This document shows positions 56,030 through 64,000 of a stretch of 64,000 nucleotides of DNA, piece by piece. Origin of the DNA: Burkholderiaceae bacterium (GTDB lineage: Bacteria > Pseudomonadota > Gammaproteobacteria > Burkholderiales > Burkholderiaceae_C); the NCBI GenBank assembly GCA_026125795.1, contig JAHCKM010000001.1, forward strand, positions 1,798,001 through 1,862,000, written 5' to 3'. Both the position numbers and the translations under genes were made by a program. Below the pieces are notes generated by a model. The model did not search any database. It saw only the letters and a program-made list of their open reading frames with translations, and was not told the DNA's origin. The first letter of the stretch is position 1, and each line of letters begins with the position of its first letter.

Positions 56030-58142
56030 GTGGCGTTGTCCACCGGATGCGTCAGCAGAACGATCGAACGCCCGCTGATCATCGTGCGCGCCTGCAAGGG
56101 CACCTCGTGCGCAGGAAAGCCGTTGAACGTGCAGGTGTCGATGCGCGGCGCCCACGCGCCGTCCGGCAGCGTGAAATCGACGGGTTCGTCGCCGCCGTTG
56201 ACGATCAGCAGCACGTGGTCGCCGATCAGCGGCGTTTCGGCATCGTCGTCGGGCTCGGGATTGGCGCGGCCGTCGAGCAGCACGCCGACGCAGGCCGTCT
56301 CGTGCCAGCGCTCGCCGTCGACTTCGCTGCCGTCGGGATGCCGCCACACGATGTCGCGCACGCCGTCGGGGCCGGGTCCGTTGAACCAGCTCGCGCGGCG
56401 CAGCGCCGGCAGCGTGCGCCGCAACGCCGCGAGCCGCTCGACGAACCCGAGCAGGCGCTCGCGCGCCGGCGTCATCGACCAGTCGAGCCACGCGATTTCG
56501 TTGTCCTGGCAGTAGCCGTTGTTGTTGCCGCGCTGCGTGCGGCCGATCTCGTCGCCGCCCAGCAGCAGCGGCGTGCCCTGCGAGCAGAACAGCGTGGCCA
56601 GCAGGTTGCGCTTCAGGCGTTCGCGCTGGGCGTTGACCAGCTCGTCGGCCGTCTCGCCCTCGAACCCGCAATTCCACCCGCGGTTGTGGTTCTCGCCGTC
56701 GCGGTTGTCCTCGCCGTTGGCTTCGTTGTGCTTGAGGTTGTAGGAGACCAGGTCGTGCAGCGTGAAGCCGTCGTGCACGGTCACGATGTTGACGCTGTCG
56801 GTCGGTGCGCGCCCCGAGCTCTGGAACAAGCTCGCCGAGCCGGCCAGCCGTTCCACCAGGTGCGCCAGCGGCGTCTCGCGCTGGCACCAGAAGCCGCGCA
56901 CCGTGTCGCGGTACACGCCGTTCCACTCGGCCCATCCTTGCGGAAAGCCGCCGACCCGATAGCCGTCGGGCCCGAGGTCCCACGGCTCGGCGATCAGCTT
57001 GCAGTCGAACAGCGCCGGCTCCTGCGCGATCGCGCCGAAGAAGCCGCTGTGGGCGTTGAAGGCCTCCGGTCCGCGGCCGAGCGTCACCGCGAGGTCGAAC
57101 CGAAAGCCGTCCACGTGCATCTCGCTGGCCCAGTAGCGCAGGCTGTCCATGATGAGCCTCAGTGCCGTCGGGCTGGTGGTGTCGAGCGAATTGCCGGTGC
57201 CCGTGTAATCGACGGTGTAGCGCGGATCGTGCGGGCTCAGGCGGTAGTACGCGCTGTGTTCGATGCCTTTGCAGCTCAGCGTTGCACCCAGGTGGTTGCC
57301 TTCGCATGTGTGGTTGTAGACCACGTCGAGGATCACCTCGATGCCGGCTTCATGCAGCGCCTTGACCATCTGCTTGAACTCGCGCACCGCGGCACCCGGC
57401 GAGCCGTCGCTCGCATAACGCGGCTCGGGCGCGAGAAAGCCGAGCGTGTTGTAGCCCCAGTAGTTGCGAAGCCCGAGATCGTGCAGGCGATGGTCGTCGA
57501 CGAAGGCATGCACCGGCAGCAGCTCGACGGCGGTGACGCCCAGGCGCCGCAGGTGCGTGATCGCCGGCGGCGAGGCTAGCCCCAGGTAGGTGCCGCGCAG
57601 TGCTTCGGGCACCGCGGGGTGTCGCATCGTGAACCCCTTGACGTGGACCTCGTAGAACACCGTCGTGTGCCAGGGCGTGCGCGGCGCGGCGCTGTCGCCC
57701 CAGTCGAACGCATCGTCGATCACCACGCCCTTGGGCATCGCGGCGGCGTTGTCTTGCAGGCTGCACGAAGGTCCTCGGCCTCCTCGCCGAGCACGTAGCC
57801 GTACAGCGGCGGGCCCCAGCGCGGCGCGCCGTGGATCGCGCGGGCGTACGGATCGAGCAGCAGCTTGTGCGGATTGCAGCGCAGGCCGGCACCGGGATCG
57901 TACGGGCCGTGCACGCGATAGCCGTACAAGGTGCCCGGACCGATGTCGGGGACGTAGCCGTACCACACACGGTGGCGGTGGCGTGCCAGCGGCAGGCGGC
58001 GCTCGTTGCCGCCATCGGCATCGAACAGGCACAGCGTCACCTGCTCGGCCGCACCGGCATGCAGCGCAAAATTGACGCCGCCGCCGTCCCAGGTGGCGCC
58101 GAGCGGGTAGGGTCGACCGAGGCGGACGCGAGGCTTGGTCAT
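56026..58142 (-). pseudogene. glgX: Glycogen debranching enzyme, interrupted by a frameshift
   Basis: Two reading frames together encode a full GlgX of about 705 residues. The first part starts at 58142 (TKPRVRLGRPYPLGATW, a CBM48-type domain) and runs to GEEAEDLR. The second continues with CSLQDNAAAMPKGVVIDDAF and includes ILDVVYNHTCEGN, GFRFDLAVTLG, LIAEPWDLGPDGY and TVHDGFTLHDLV. The switch near 57763-57772 corresponds to one missing base. All catalytic residues are intact on the 3' side. It is either a sequencing error, a recent mutation, or (less likely) programmed frameshifting. The intact enzyme would trim glycogen branches to maltooligosaccharides for TreY. Confidence 0.85.
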
Positions 58143-58375
58143 CAAACCACCAGCGGACCGCGCGCCACCTCGCGAGTGGCCCGTGCAGGGTGCCACCCCG
58201 GCGGCACGGCCATGACGACGGGGTGCGCGGGGCGGGTGATGGGCATGGCGGGCATCTCGTGAGACCGCTGCTCGGACGGCCGAGCGCCGCGTCTTGCGTC
58301 CGAGCGCCCGAGCAATCGGCGTTCCCACAAACCCGGAGAGGATAGCGCTCCGGTGCGTCTATCGCACGCGCGGGC

Positions 58376-59947
58376 TCAGGCGCGATAGCGCTCGCGCAGC
58401 TCGCGCTTGAGCACCTTGCCGATCGCGCTGCGCGGCAGCTCGTCGACCCATCTCAGATCCGCCAGTCTCTGCGTCTTGCCGACACGCTCGTTGAGCCAGC
58501 CTCTGATCGCATCGGCCGTGTCGCGGCTGCCGTCGCGGCGCACGACAAACGCCACCGGCGTCTCGCCCCATGACTCGCTCGGCACGCCGACCACCGCCAC
58601 GTCCGCCACCGCCGGGTGCCGCCGCAGCTCGGCCTCGAGGTCGCTCGGGTAGATGTTGAAGCCGCCGGAGATGATCATGTCCTTGCGGCGGTCCATCAGG
58701 ATCAGGAAGCCGTCTTCGTCGAAGCGGCCGACGTCGCCGGTGCGGATGTAGCGCCGGCCCGCCGCGTCGAACCACTCGGCCTCGCGCGACTTGGCGGGCT
58801 GGTTGTGATAACCGAGCATCATGCTCGACGAGCGGCCCACCACTTCGCCCACCGCATCGGGGCCCTTGGGGAGTTCGCGGCCTTGTTCGTCGATCAGCCG
58901 GAGGTCGTGGCCTTCGGCGGGTTGGCCCACGGTGTGCAGCTTGGTCGGATGCAGGTGGCAATACAGGATGGTGCTGCCGCCGCCTTCGGTCATGCCGTAG
59001 TACTCGGTGAGCCCGCCCGGCCAGCGGCGCAGCACCTCGGCCTTGAGCTCGGCGCGAAACGGCGCACTGGTGCAGGCCTTGAACCTGAAGCTCGACAGGT
59101 CGTGCTGGTCGAAGCCGGGCCATGCCATCAGCCGCTGGTACTGCACCGGCACCAGCATCGTGTGCGTGGCGCGGTGTGTTTGTGCCAGCTCGAGGTAACG
59201 CGCGCAGTCGAACTTCGGAAGCAGTACCACCGCACCGCCGCGCGCCAGCGTGGGGATCACCACCACCAGCGTGGTGTTGGAGTACAGCGGTGTGGCGATC
59301 AGCGTGACGGTGTCGGGCCCGTAGCCGCCCGCCTCGGCACGGCGCACCTGGCCCCAGCGCATCGAGTGCGGCTGCACGATGCCCTTGGGCGTGCCGGTGG
59401 TGCCCGACGAATAGATGATGTTGAACGGCCATGCCGGGTCGATGGCCACCGGCGTCGGGCGCGTGCCCGGCGGCTCCAGCCATGACGACAGCGCGCGGTC
59501 GCCCGCGCTGTCGTCGAGCCGGATGCGCAACGCGCGCTCGCCGCTCACCTCGGCCGGCACGGCCTGCGCGTTGACGGCATCCAGGAACAGATGACGCGCT
59601 CCGGCGTCGGCCGTCATGCCGGCAACCTGCGCCGGCGTGCTGCTCGGCGCCAGCGGCGCCACCGCGACGCCGGCGCGCAACGCGCCCATGAACAGCACGA
59701 GGTAGGCGTTGCTCGCATGGGCGCAGATCGCGATCGCGTCGGGCGGCGCGAGCCCGTCGCGCTGCAGCGTGGCGGCCACGCGGTCCATCGCGGCGTCGAG
59801 CGCGGCATAACTGAGCCGCTCATCGCCGCAGACCAGTGCGGTCGCGTCGGGTCGCACCCGCGCGTGCGCGGCGATCAAGTCGGGCAGGGTCTCGAAATCC
59901 GGCAGCGGCTCGGCCGCGGCGACGACGATGGGCTCGGACGCAGTCAT
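58376..59947 (-). CDS. Acyl-CoA synthetase (AMP-forming ligase)
   Basis: Protein of 523 residues starting MTASEPIVVAAAEPL. Adenylating-enzyme motifs: YSSGTTGTPKGIV (P-loop), YYGMTEGGGS, GRSSSMMLGY, RTGDVGRFDEDGFL and the C-terminal catalytic Lys in RSAIGKVLKREL. It activates a carboxylic acid to its CoA thioester. It is divergent from two acyl-CoA dehydrogenase genes, so the three probably act in one degradation pathway. The substrate class is unknown. The 233 bases between it and glgX (58143-58375) show nothing recognisable. Confidence 0.9.
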   Translation of the reverse strand: MTASEPIVVAAAEPLPDFETLPDLIAAHARVRPDATALVCGDERLSYAALDAAMDRVAATLQRDGLAPPDAIAICAHASNAYLVLFMGALRAGVAVAPLAPSSTPAQVAGMTADAGARHLFLDAVNAQAVPAEVSGERALRIRLDDSAGDRALSSWLEPPGTRPTPVAIDPAWPFNIIYSSGTTGTPKGIVQPHSMRWGQVRRAEAGGYGPDTVTLIATPLYSNTTLVVVIPTLARGGAVVLLPKFDCARYLELAQTHRATHTMLVPVQYQRLMAWPGFDQHDLSSFRFKACTSAPFRAELKAEVLRRWPGGLTEYYGMTEGGGSTILYCHLHPTKLHTVGQPAEGHDLRLIDEQGRELPKGPDAVGEVVGRSSSMMLGYHNQPAKSREAEWFDAAGRRYIRTGDVGRFDEDGFLILMDRRKDMIISGGFNIYPSDLEAELRRHPAVADVAVVGVPSESWGETPVAFVVRRDGSRDTADAIRGWLNERVGKTQRLADLRWVDELPRSAIGKVLKRELRERYRA

Positions 59948-59986
59948 GCGCGCAGCATAGCCGCGCGCCACGGGGAGCCGCTCGCC

Positions 59987-60015
59987 TTGTGTCGTTTTGG
60001 AGTTGGCGGTATGTT
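59987..60015 (+). promoter_or_regulatory. Weak sigma70-like promoter before the acyl-CoA dehydrogenases
   Basis: TTGTGT (59987-59992) and TATGTT (60010-60015) are 17 bases apart, with three and four matches to the consensus. A start near 60022 would leave a 36-base leader containing GGAAAGGAG before the GTG at 60058. Confidence 0.3.
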
Positions 60016-60057
60016 CCCGGCGCCTGTCATGGGCCGCCAGAATGGAAAGGAGACCAC

Positions 60058-61263
60058 GTGAGCGTCGATGCGCCGGCCCCTGATCTCGCGCTCGAGGCGT
60101 TTCGCCGCGACACACGCGCCTGGCTCGAGGACAACTGCCCGCCCGAGATGCGCCAGCCGGTCACGAGCGAGGCCGACATCTGCTGGGGCGGCAAGCGCTT
60201 CAAGTTCCAGAGCGAGGCCCAGAAGCTGTGGATGCAGCGCATGGCCGAGCGCGGCTGGACGGTGCCGCAGTGGCCGCGCGAGTACGGTGGCGGCAGCCTG
60301 ACGCATGCGCAGGCCGCGGTGCTGCGCGAGGAGATGGCGGCGCTCAAGTGCCGCGTGCCGCTGCAGAGCTTTGGCATCTGGATGCTCGGCCCCGCACTGC
60401 TGCAGTACGGCAGCGAGGAACAGAAGCGCCATTACCTGCGCCAGATCGCGCGCGGCGAGATCCGCTGGTGCCAGGGCTACTCGGAGCCCAACGCCGGCTC
60501 CGACCTCGCGTCGCTGGCCACGCGCGCCGAGGTGCACGACGACCACTTCGTCGTCACCGGACACAAGATCTGGACCTCGTACGCCGACGAGGCCGACTGG
60601 ATCTTCTGCCTGGTGCGCACCGACACGGCCAAGAAGCACACCGGCATCAGCTTCCTGCTGATCGACATGACCTCGCCCGGCGTCAGCACCAAGCCCATCA
60701 TGCTGATCTCGGGCAAGTCGCCGTTCTGCGAGACCTTCTTCGACAACGTGAAGGTGCCGCGCGCCAACCTGGTGGGCGAGTTGAACGCCGGCTGGACCAT
60801 CGCCAAGTACCTGCTGACGCACGAGCGCGACATGATCAGCGCGATCGGCGAGCGTGCGGCGCCGCGCCCGGTGGGCCGCTACGCGGCCGAGCGCCTGGGT
60901 CGTGACGACAACGGGCGCCTGAACGACCCGATGCTGCGCGCCGACATCGCGCGTTTCGAGGTCGACGAGGCGGCGTTTCGCGCCTGGCTCAAGATGGCCG
61001 GCGAGCAGGCGCGCGCGAAAGAGGCGCACCCCGCGCTGTCGTCGGCGCTCAAGTACTACGGCGCCGAGCTCAACAAGCGACGCTGGGAGCTGATGATGGC
61101 CGTCGGCGGCGCCGACACGCTGGAGTGGGAAGGCGAGCGCTCGTTGCACGGCACGGCGGCGCGCACCTGGCTGCGCAGCAAGGCCAACTCGATCGAGGGC
61201 GGCACGAGCGAGGTGCAACTCAACGTCGTGTGCAAGCGCATCCTCGGCTTGCCGGGAGCTTGA
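60058..61263 (+). CDS. Acyl-CoA dehydrogenase (first of a pair)
   Basis: Protein of 401 residues with a GTG start preceded by AAGGAG. Family motifs: WCQGYSEPNAGSDLASL, KIWTSYADEADWIFCLVRTD, the FAD-contact region SGKSPFCETFFDNVKVPRANL, and a C-terminal SIEGGTSEVQLNVVCKRILG. It oxidises an acyl-CoA to the enoyl-CoA with FAD. It resembles FadE-type subunits that work as alpha2beta2 pairs in steroid or branched-acid breakdown; the second gene begins one base after its stop. Confidence 0.91.
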   Translation: MSVDAPAPDLALEAFRRDTRAWLEDNCPPEMRQPVTSEADICWGGKRFKFQSEAQKLWMQRMAERGWTVPQWPREYGGGSLTHAQAAVLREEMAALKCRVPLQSFGIWMLGPALLQYGSEEQKRHYLRQIARGEIRWCQGYSEPNAGSDLASLATRAEVHDDHFVVTGHKIWTSYADEADWIFCLVRTDTAKKHTGISFLLIDMTSPGVSTKPIMLISGKSPFCETFFDNVKVPRANLVGELNAGWTIAKYLLTHERDMISAIGERAAPRPVGRYAAERLGRDDNGRLNDPMLRADIARFEVDEAAFRAWLKMAGEQARAKEAHPALSSALKYYGAELNKRRWELMMAVGGADTLEWEGERSLHGTAARTWLRSKANSIEGGTSEVQLNVVCKRILGLPGA

Positions 61264-61264
61264 G

Positions 61265-62386
61265 ATGAGCTGGATCCTCGACGAACAACGGCGCATGTTG
61301 CGCGACAGCGCGCAGGACTTTATGGCCGAACGTGCGCCGGTGTGGCAGCTGCGCGCGCTGCGCGACCGGCGCGATGCGCAAGGGCACGATGCGGCGCTGT
61401 GGCGCGCCTTTGGCGATCAGGGCTACAGCGCGACGCTGGTGCCCGAGGCGCACGGCGGCCTCGGTCTCGGCGTGTGCGAGGCCGGGTTGATTGCCGAGCA
61501 GGTCGGCCACACGCTGGCGGCCTCGCCGTACCTGTCCACCGCGGTGCTGGCGGCGTGGCTGCTGAACACGGCCGGCTCCGAGGCGCAGCAAAAGCAATGG
61601 CTGCCGCGCATCGCGGCGGCGCAGGCGATCGTCACGCTGGCGGTCGACGAACAACCGCGCCACAAGCCACAGGCGCTGGCTGCCCGCGCGGCACGCGACG
61701 GCGGAGGCTGGCGCCTCGATGGCGACAAGCTGCTGGTGATCGACGGCCACGTGGCCGACGCGTGGATCGTTGCCGCGCGCGCCGACGCCGGCACCGTGCT
61801 GCTGCTGGTGCCGCGCGACACGGCGGGCGTGGCGATCGAGCGCACGCTGATGGTCGATGCGCACAACGCGGCGCGTCTGCGCTTCGATGGCACCCGCGTG
61901 GGCGCCGACGCGCAGATTGGCTCCATCGAGCACGGCGCCGCGCTGCTCGACGGTGTGCTCGACGTCGGCCGCGCGGTGATTGCCTCCGAGCTGCTCGGCC
62001 TGGCCGACGAGGTCTTCGAACGAACCGTCGAGTACCTGAAGCAACGCAGGCAGTTCGACCGCGCGATCGGCGAGTTCCAGGCGCTGCAGCACCGTGCCGC
62101 GGAGCTGTTCTGTGATCTGGAGCTCACGCGTGCGATCGTGCGCCAGGCGCAGAAGGCGCTGGACGTTGCGTCGGCCGACGCGCCGCTGCGCGTGGCGCAG
62201 GCCAAGGCGCGCGCCTGCCTCACCGCCAACCGCGCGGTGCAGGAGGGTGTGCAGATGCACGGCGGCATCGGCATGACCGACGAGTTGGAGATCGGCATGT
62301 TCATGAAGCGCGCGCGCGTGCTGCAGGAGCTGTTCGGCGACGCGGCGTTCCACGCCGACCGCGCGGCGCTGCTGTCGGGCTACTGA
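61265..62386 (+). CDS. Acyl-CoA dehydrogenase (second of a pair)
   Basis: Protein of 373 residues. It has the acyl-CoA dehydrogenase fold but weaker motifs: VPEAHGGLGLGVCEAGLIAEQ, LLDGVLDVGRAVIASELLGLADE, YLKQRRQFDRAIGEFQALQH and MHGGIGMTDELEIGMFMKRA. It is more divergent than its partner, as in heteromeric dehydrogenases where one subunit contributes the catalytic base. Coupling (one-base gap) suggests equal amounts of the two proteins. Confidence 0.88.
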   Translation: MSWILDEQRRMLRDSAQDFMAERAPVWQLRALRDRRDAQGHDAALWRAFGDQGYSATLVPEAHGGLGLGVCEAGLIAEQVGHTLAASPYLSTAVLAAWLLNTAGSEAQQKQWLPRIAAAQAIVTLAVDEQPRHKPQALAARAARDGGGWRLDGDKLLVIDGHVADAWIVAARADAGTVLLLVPRDTAGVAIERTLMVDAHNAARLRFDGTRVGADAQIGSIEHGAALLDGVLDVGRAVIASELLGLADEVFERTVEYLKQRRQFDRAIGEFQALQHRAAELFCDLELTRAIVRQAQKALDVASADAPLRVAQAKARACLTANRAVQEGVQMHGGIGMTDELEIGMFMKRARVLQELFGDAAFHADRAALLSGY

Positions 62387-62413
62387 AGCCGGCGACGCTG
62401 CGACTTCATGGCG

Positions 62414-62438
62414 GCCCGCGGCCGGGATGGCCGCGGGC
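62414..62438 (+). terminator. Strong GC hairpin between convergent genes
   Basis: GCCCGCGGCC and GGCCGCGGGC form a perfect ten-pair stem around the loop GGGAT, 27 bases after the dehydrogenase pair and 28 before the csbD stop. The symmetry allows it to serve both directions. No U-run is present. Confidence 0.55.
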
Positions 62439-62465
62439 TGCTGTGCCAACGCGACACGCTCGAGA

Positions 62466-62702
62466 TCAAACGCGCCGGTTGCTCGCGGCGAACCAGTCGT
62501 CGTCCTTGACGTCGCGCTCCCAGTCGCTGATCTGGCTGTCGGCGACGTCGCGCGCGAGCCCGTAGCGTTCCTGGATCTTGCCGGAGAGCTGATCGCGCTT
62601 GCCTGCGATGACATCGAGGTCGTCATCGGTCAGCTTGCCCCATTGCTCCTTGAGCCGGCCCTTCACGAGCTTCCAGTTACCTTCAACACGGTCCCAGTTC
62701 AT
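62466..62702 (-). CDS. CsbD-family stress protein
   Basis: Protein of 78 residues. The N-terminal MNWDRVEGNWKLVKGRLKEQWG followed by KLTDDDLDVIAGKRDQLSGK and IQERYGL is the CsbD signature. These small hydrophilic proteins accumulate in general stress; their molecular job is unknown. It is a single gene. The 200 bases up to the esterase hold no gene. Confidence 0.92.
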   Translation of the reverse strand: MNWDRVEGNWKLVKGRLKEQWGKLTDDDLDVIAGKRDQLSGKIQERYGLARDVADSQISDWERDVKDDDWFAASNRRV

Positions 62703-62878
62703 GTGTGCTCCTTTGGTGAACGGGTGGATCGGCAGCGCACAACGATCGAAGCGCGCAGCGATGACACACAGTACGGGCGACCGATCGTGCGGGCGATCGG
62801 ACGGCTTCTGCACGCGCTGTCGTCCAGCGCTCTTGGTGCTGTAGGACGTCGCTGAGCGGATGAGCGGACTCGAGTCTT

Positions 62879-62902
62879 GCCCGTGGCCCGAAGGGCGCGG
62901 GC
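62879..62902 (-). terminator. Hairpin after the esterase gene
   Basis: Immediately after the stop at 62903 (minus strand), GCCCG...CGGGC and GCCC-TTC-GGGC form a two-part stem with a small internal loop. There is no U-run. Position right at the gene end supports a terminator role. Confidence 0.4.
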
Positions 62903-64000
62903 TCAGGTGACGCTGGTCTCCAACCGGGCCTCGCGATTCACGTGCGACATGAAGAACCGCAGCACTTCCCGCGAGGCGTCGGGGCCATTCGGCTCGGCGA
63001 AGGATCCCGCGTTGCTGCCGCCGAACCAGCCGTGCCCACCGCCTTGCACGACCCACTGCTCCACGACCGGCAACCCATCGGGATCCAGGTACGCAATGCG
63101 CGTGCAGAGTCGACCGTTGGTCACGCGCGGCTCCACGCGGCGGGTCAGCGGCCCGCGTTCGGAAGCCAGCTTTGCAGCCGCCTTCTGAACGATCGCATCG
63201 CCGTTGCTGGGTACCACCGTGGCATCGGCCGTGCCGTGCAACACGATGGTCGGAACCGCACGCGATGACTCAGGCGTCCGCCGCGCTCGCGGCTGCAGGG
63301 GCGATGCGGCCGGCTGCGCGCCGTGCATGGCGGCAAACGCCGACGCCACGTCGTGCGCGGCCCCGTGCGGCAAGCCGGAGTGCGCTGCCACGGCCGCGAA
63401 CAGGTCGGGGTGGGTGGCACCGAGGATCACGGCCATCGCGGCGCCGGCCGAGAGGCCGGCCACGAAGACGCTGCGCTCGTCGACGCGGTAGGCTCTGCCG
63501 ATCTCGCGCACGATGCCGGCGATGATGGACGGCTCGGCGCCGGCGCGGTCTTGGTGTTGCGGCTCGAACCAGTTCCAGCAGTTTGAGCCGTTCGCTCGCC
63601 GGGTCTGCTCGGGGTAGGCCACGAGGAAGCCCTGCTCGGCGGCCACTTGATTCATGCGCGTGCCCAGGGCGAAATCGTCGGGATCCTGCTTGCAGCCGTG
63701 CAGCATCACCACCAACGGCAGCGGCGCGCTGCCATCGTACGTAGCCGGAACATAGAGCTTGTAGGCGCGGCGGCCGAGCGGGTGCGAGTGCTCGAAGCGC
63801 AGGAACTGTCCGCTTGACACCGACGGCGGGTTGACCTCGACGGGCTCGTCGTCGGTCGTGGCATCCACCACCTGCGCTTGCACGTCGATCACGTCGGCGT
63901 CGCCGGCGTTGGCGCTGGCGTCGGCGCTTGCGTTTCTGGAATGCTGGGCGATGTGCGCCGCTTCGAGTGCCTTGCGGATGGTGTCGACCACGGCGTTGCC
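62903..64000 (-). CDS. PHB-depolymerase-family esterase, 5' end outside the window
   Basis: At least 362 residues, with the frame still open at the window edge; the GTG at 63991 may not be the true start. A hydrophilic N-terminal region (about 1-60) precedes the esterase domain: YKLYVPATYDGSAPLPLVVMLHGC, NWFEPQHQDR, the lipase box FVAGLSAGAAMAVI (Ser), a later Asp in HGTADATVVPSNGD and His in GGGHGWFGG. No lipid-binding or substrate-binding domain is visible. It hydrolyses esters; intracellular or secreted poly-hydroxybutyrate oligomers and feruloyl-type esters are possible. Confidence 0.87.
   Translation of the reverse strand, partial: GNAVVDTIRKALEAAHIAQHSRNASADASANAGDADVIDVQAQVVDATTDDEPVEVNPPSVSSGQFLRFEHSHPLGRRAYKLYVPATYDGSAPLPLVVMLHGCKQDPDDFALGTRMNQVAAEQGFLVAYPEQTRRANGSNCWNWFEPQHQDRAGAEPSIIAGIVREIGRAYRVDERSVFVAGLSAGAAMAVILGATHPDLFAAVAAHSGLPHGAAHDVASAFAAMHGAQPAASPLQPRARRTPESSRAVPTIVLHGTADATVVPSNGDAIVQKAAAKLASERGPLTRRVEPRVTNGRLCTRIAYLDPDGLPVVEQWVVQGGGHGWFGGSNAGSFAEPNGPDASREVLRFFMSHVNREARLETSVT

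Overview
This 64 kb window is very GC-rich chromosomal DNA. It looks like a betaproteobacterium of the order Burkholderiales, near the Rubrivivax/Leptothrix/Ideonella group. The reasons are the gene set, heavy use of GTG starts, tightly overlapping operons, and a hairpin-rich intergenic repeat that I recall from that group. No tRNA, rRNA, insertion sequence, phage gene or CRISPR array was recognised. The species call is inference.

Layout. 0-2.5 kb: PepSY protein, OmpR-type response regulator and histidine kinase, preceded by a likely regulator-binding site. 2.6-9.7 kb: a zinc/iron CDF exporter, then an operon for a membrane-anchored flavin/2Fe-2S reductase, a small heme-b-type membrane protein and a decaheme cytochrome c, followed by a universal stress protein and a P-type cation ATPase. 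9.9-24.6 kb (minus strand): narK1-narK2-narGHJI with a parvulin and a beta-carbonic anhydrase, then narL, narX and a hemerythrin-like protein. 24.6-32.3 kb: ccoI-ccoS-ccoNOQP-ccoG and two small membrane proteins (cbb3 oxidase and its assembly). 32.4-39.6 kb: an FNR gene, hemN, a TauE/SafE-like protein and napEDABC. 39.6-51.4 kb: MFS transporters, a PAS-GGDEF-EAL protein, an acetyltransferase, a second Crp/Fnr regulator, a LuxR-type regulator, an SDR, a phosphotransferase, a NUDIX hydrolase and an ABC exporter. 51.4-58.1 kb: treY, treZ and a frameshifted glgX. 58.4-64 kb: an acyl-CoA ligase, two acyl-CoA dehydrogenases, csbD and a PHB-depolymerase-like esterase cut by the window end.

How it works together. 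From about 3.6 to 39.6 kb the window is close to a continuous low-oxygen respiration island. It has two nitrate reductases (cytoplasmic-facing Nar, periplasmic Nap), nitrate/nitrite transport, nitrate sensing (NarXL), a high-affinity oxidase, anaerobic heme synthesis and FNR. Six Crp/Fnr-type inverted repeats were found by eye. For three of them a -10-like hexamer lies exactly where a class II FNR promoter would need it (before the decaheme operon, before the hemerythrin-narXL operon, before ccoN). No nitrite, NO or N2O reductase genes are in the window, so whether the organism denitrifies fully cannot be told here.

The best candidate for something under-described is the 3.9-6.7 kb redox module. 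Its predicted topology would carry electrons from cytoplasmic NAD(P)H across the membrane to ten periplasmic c-hemes, under apparent anaerobic control.
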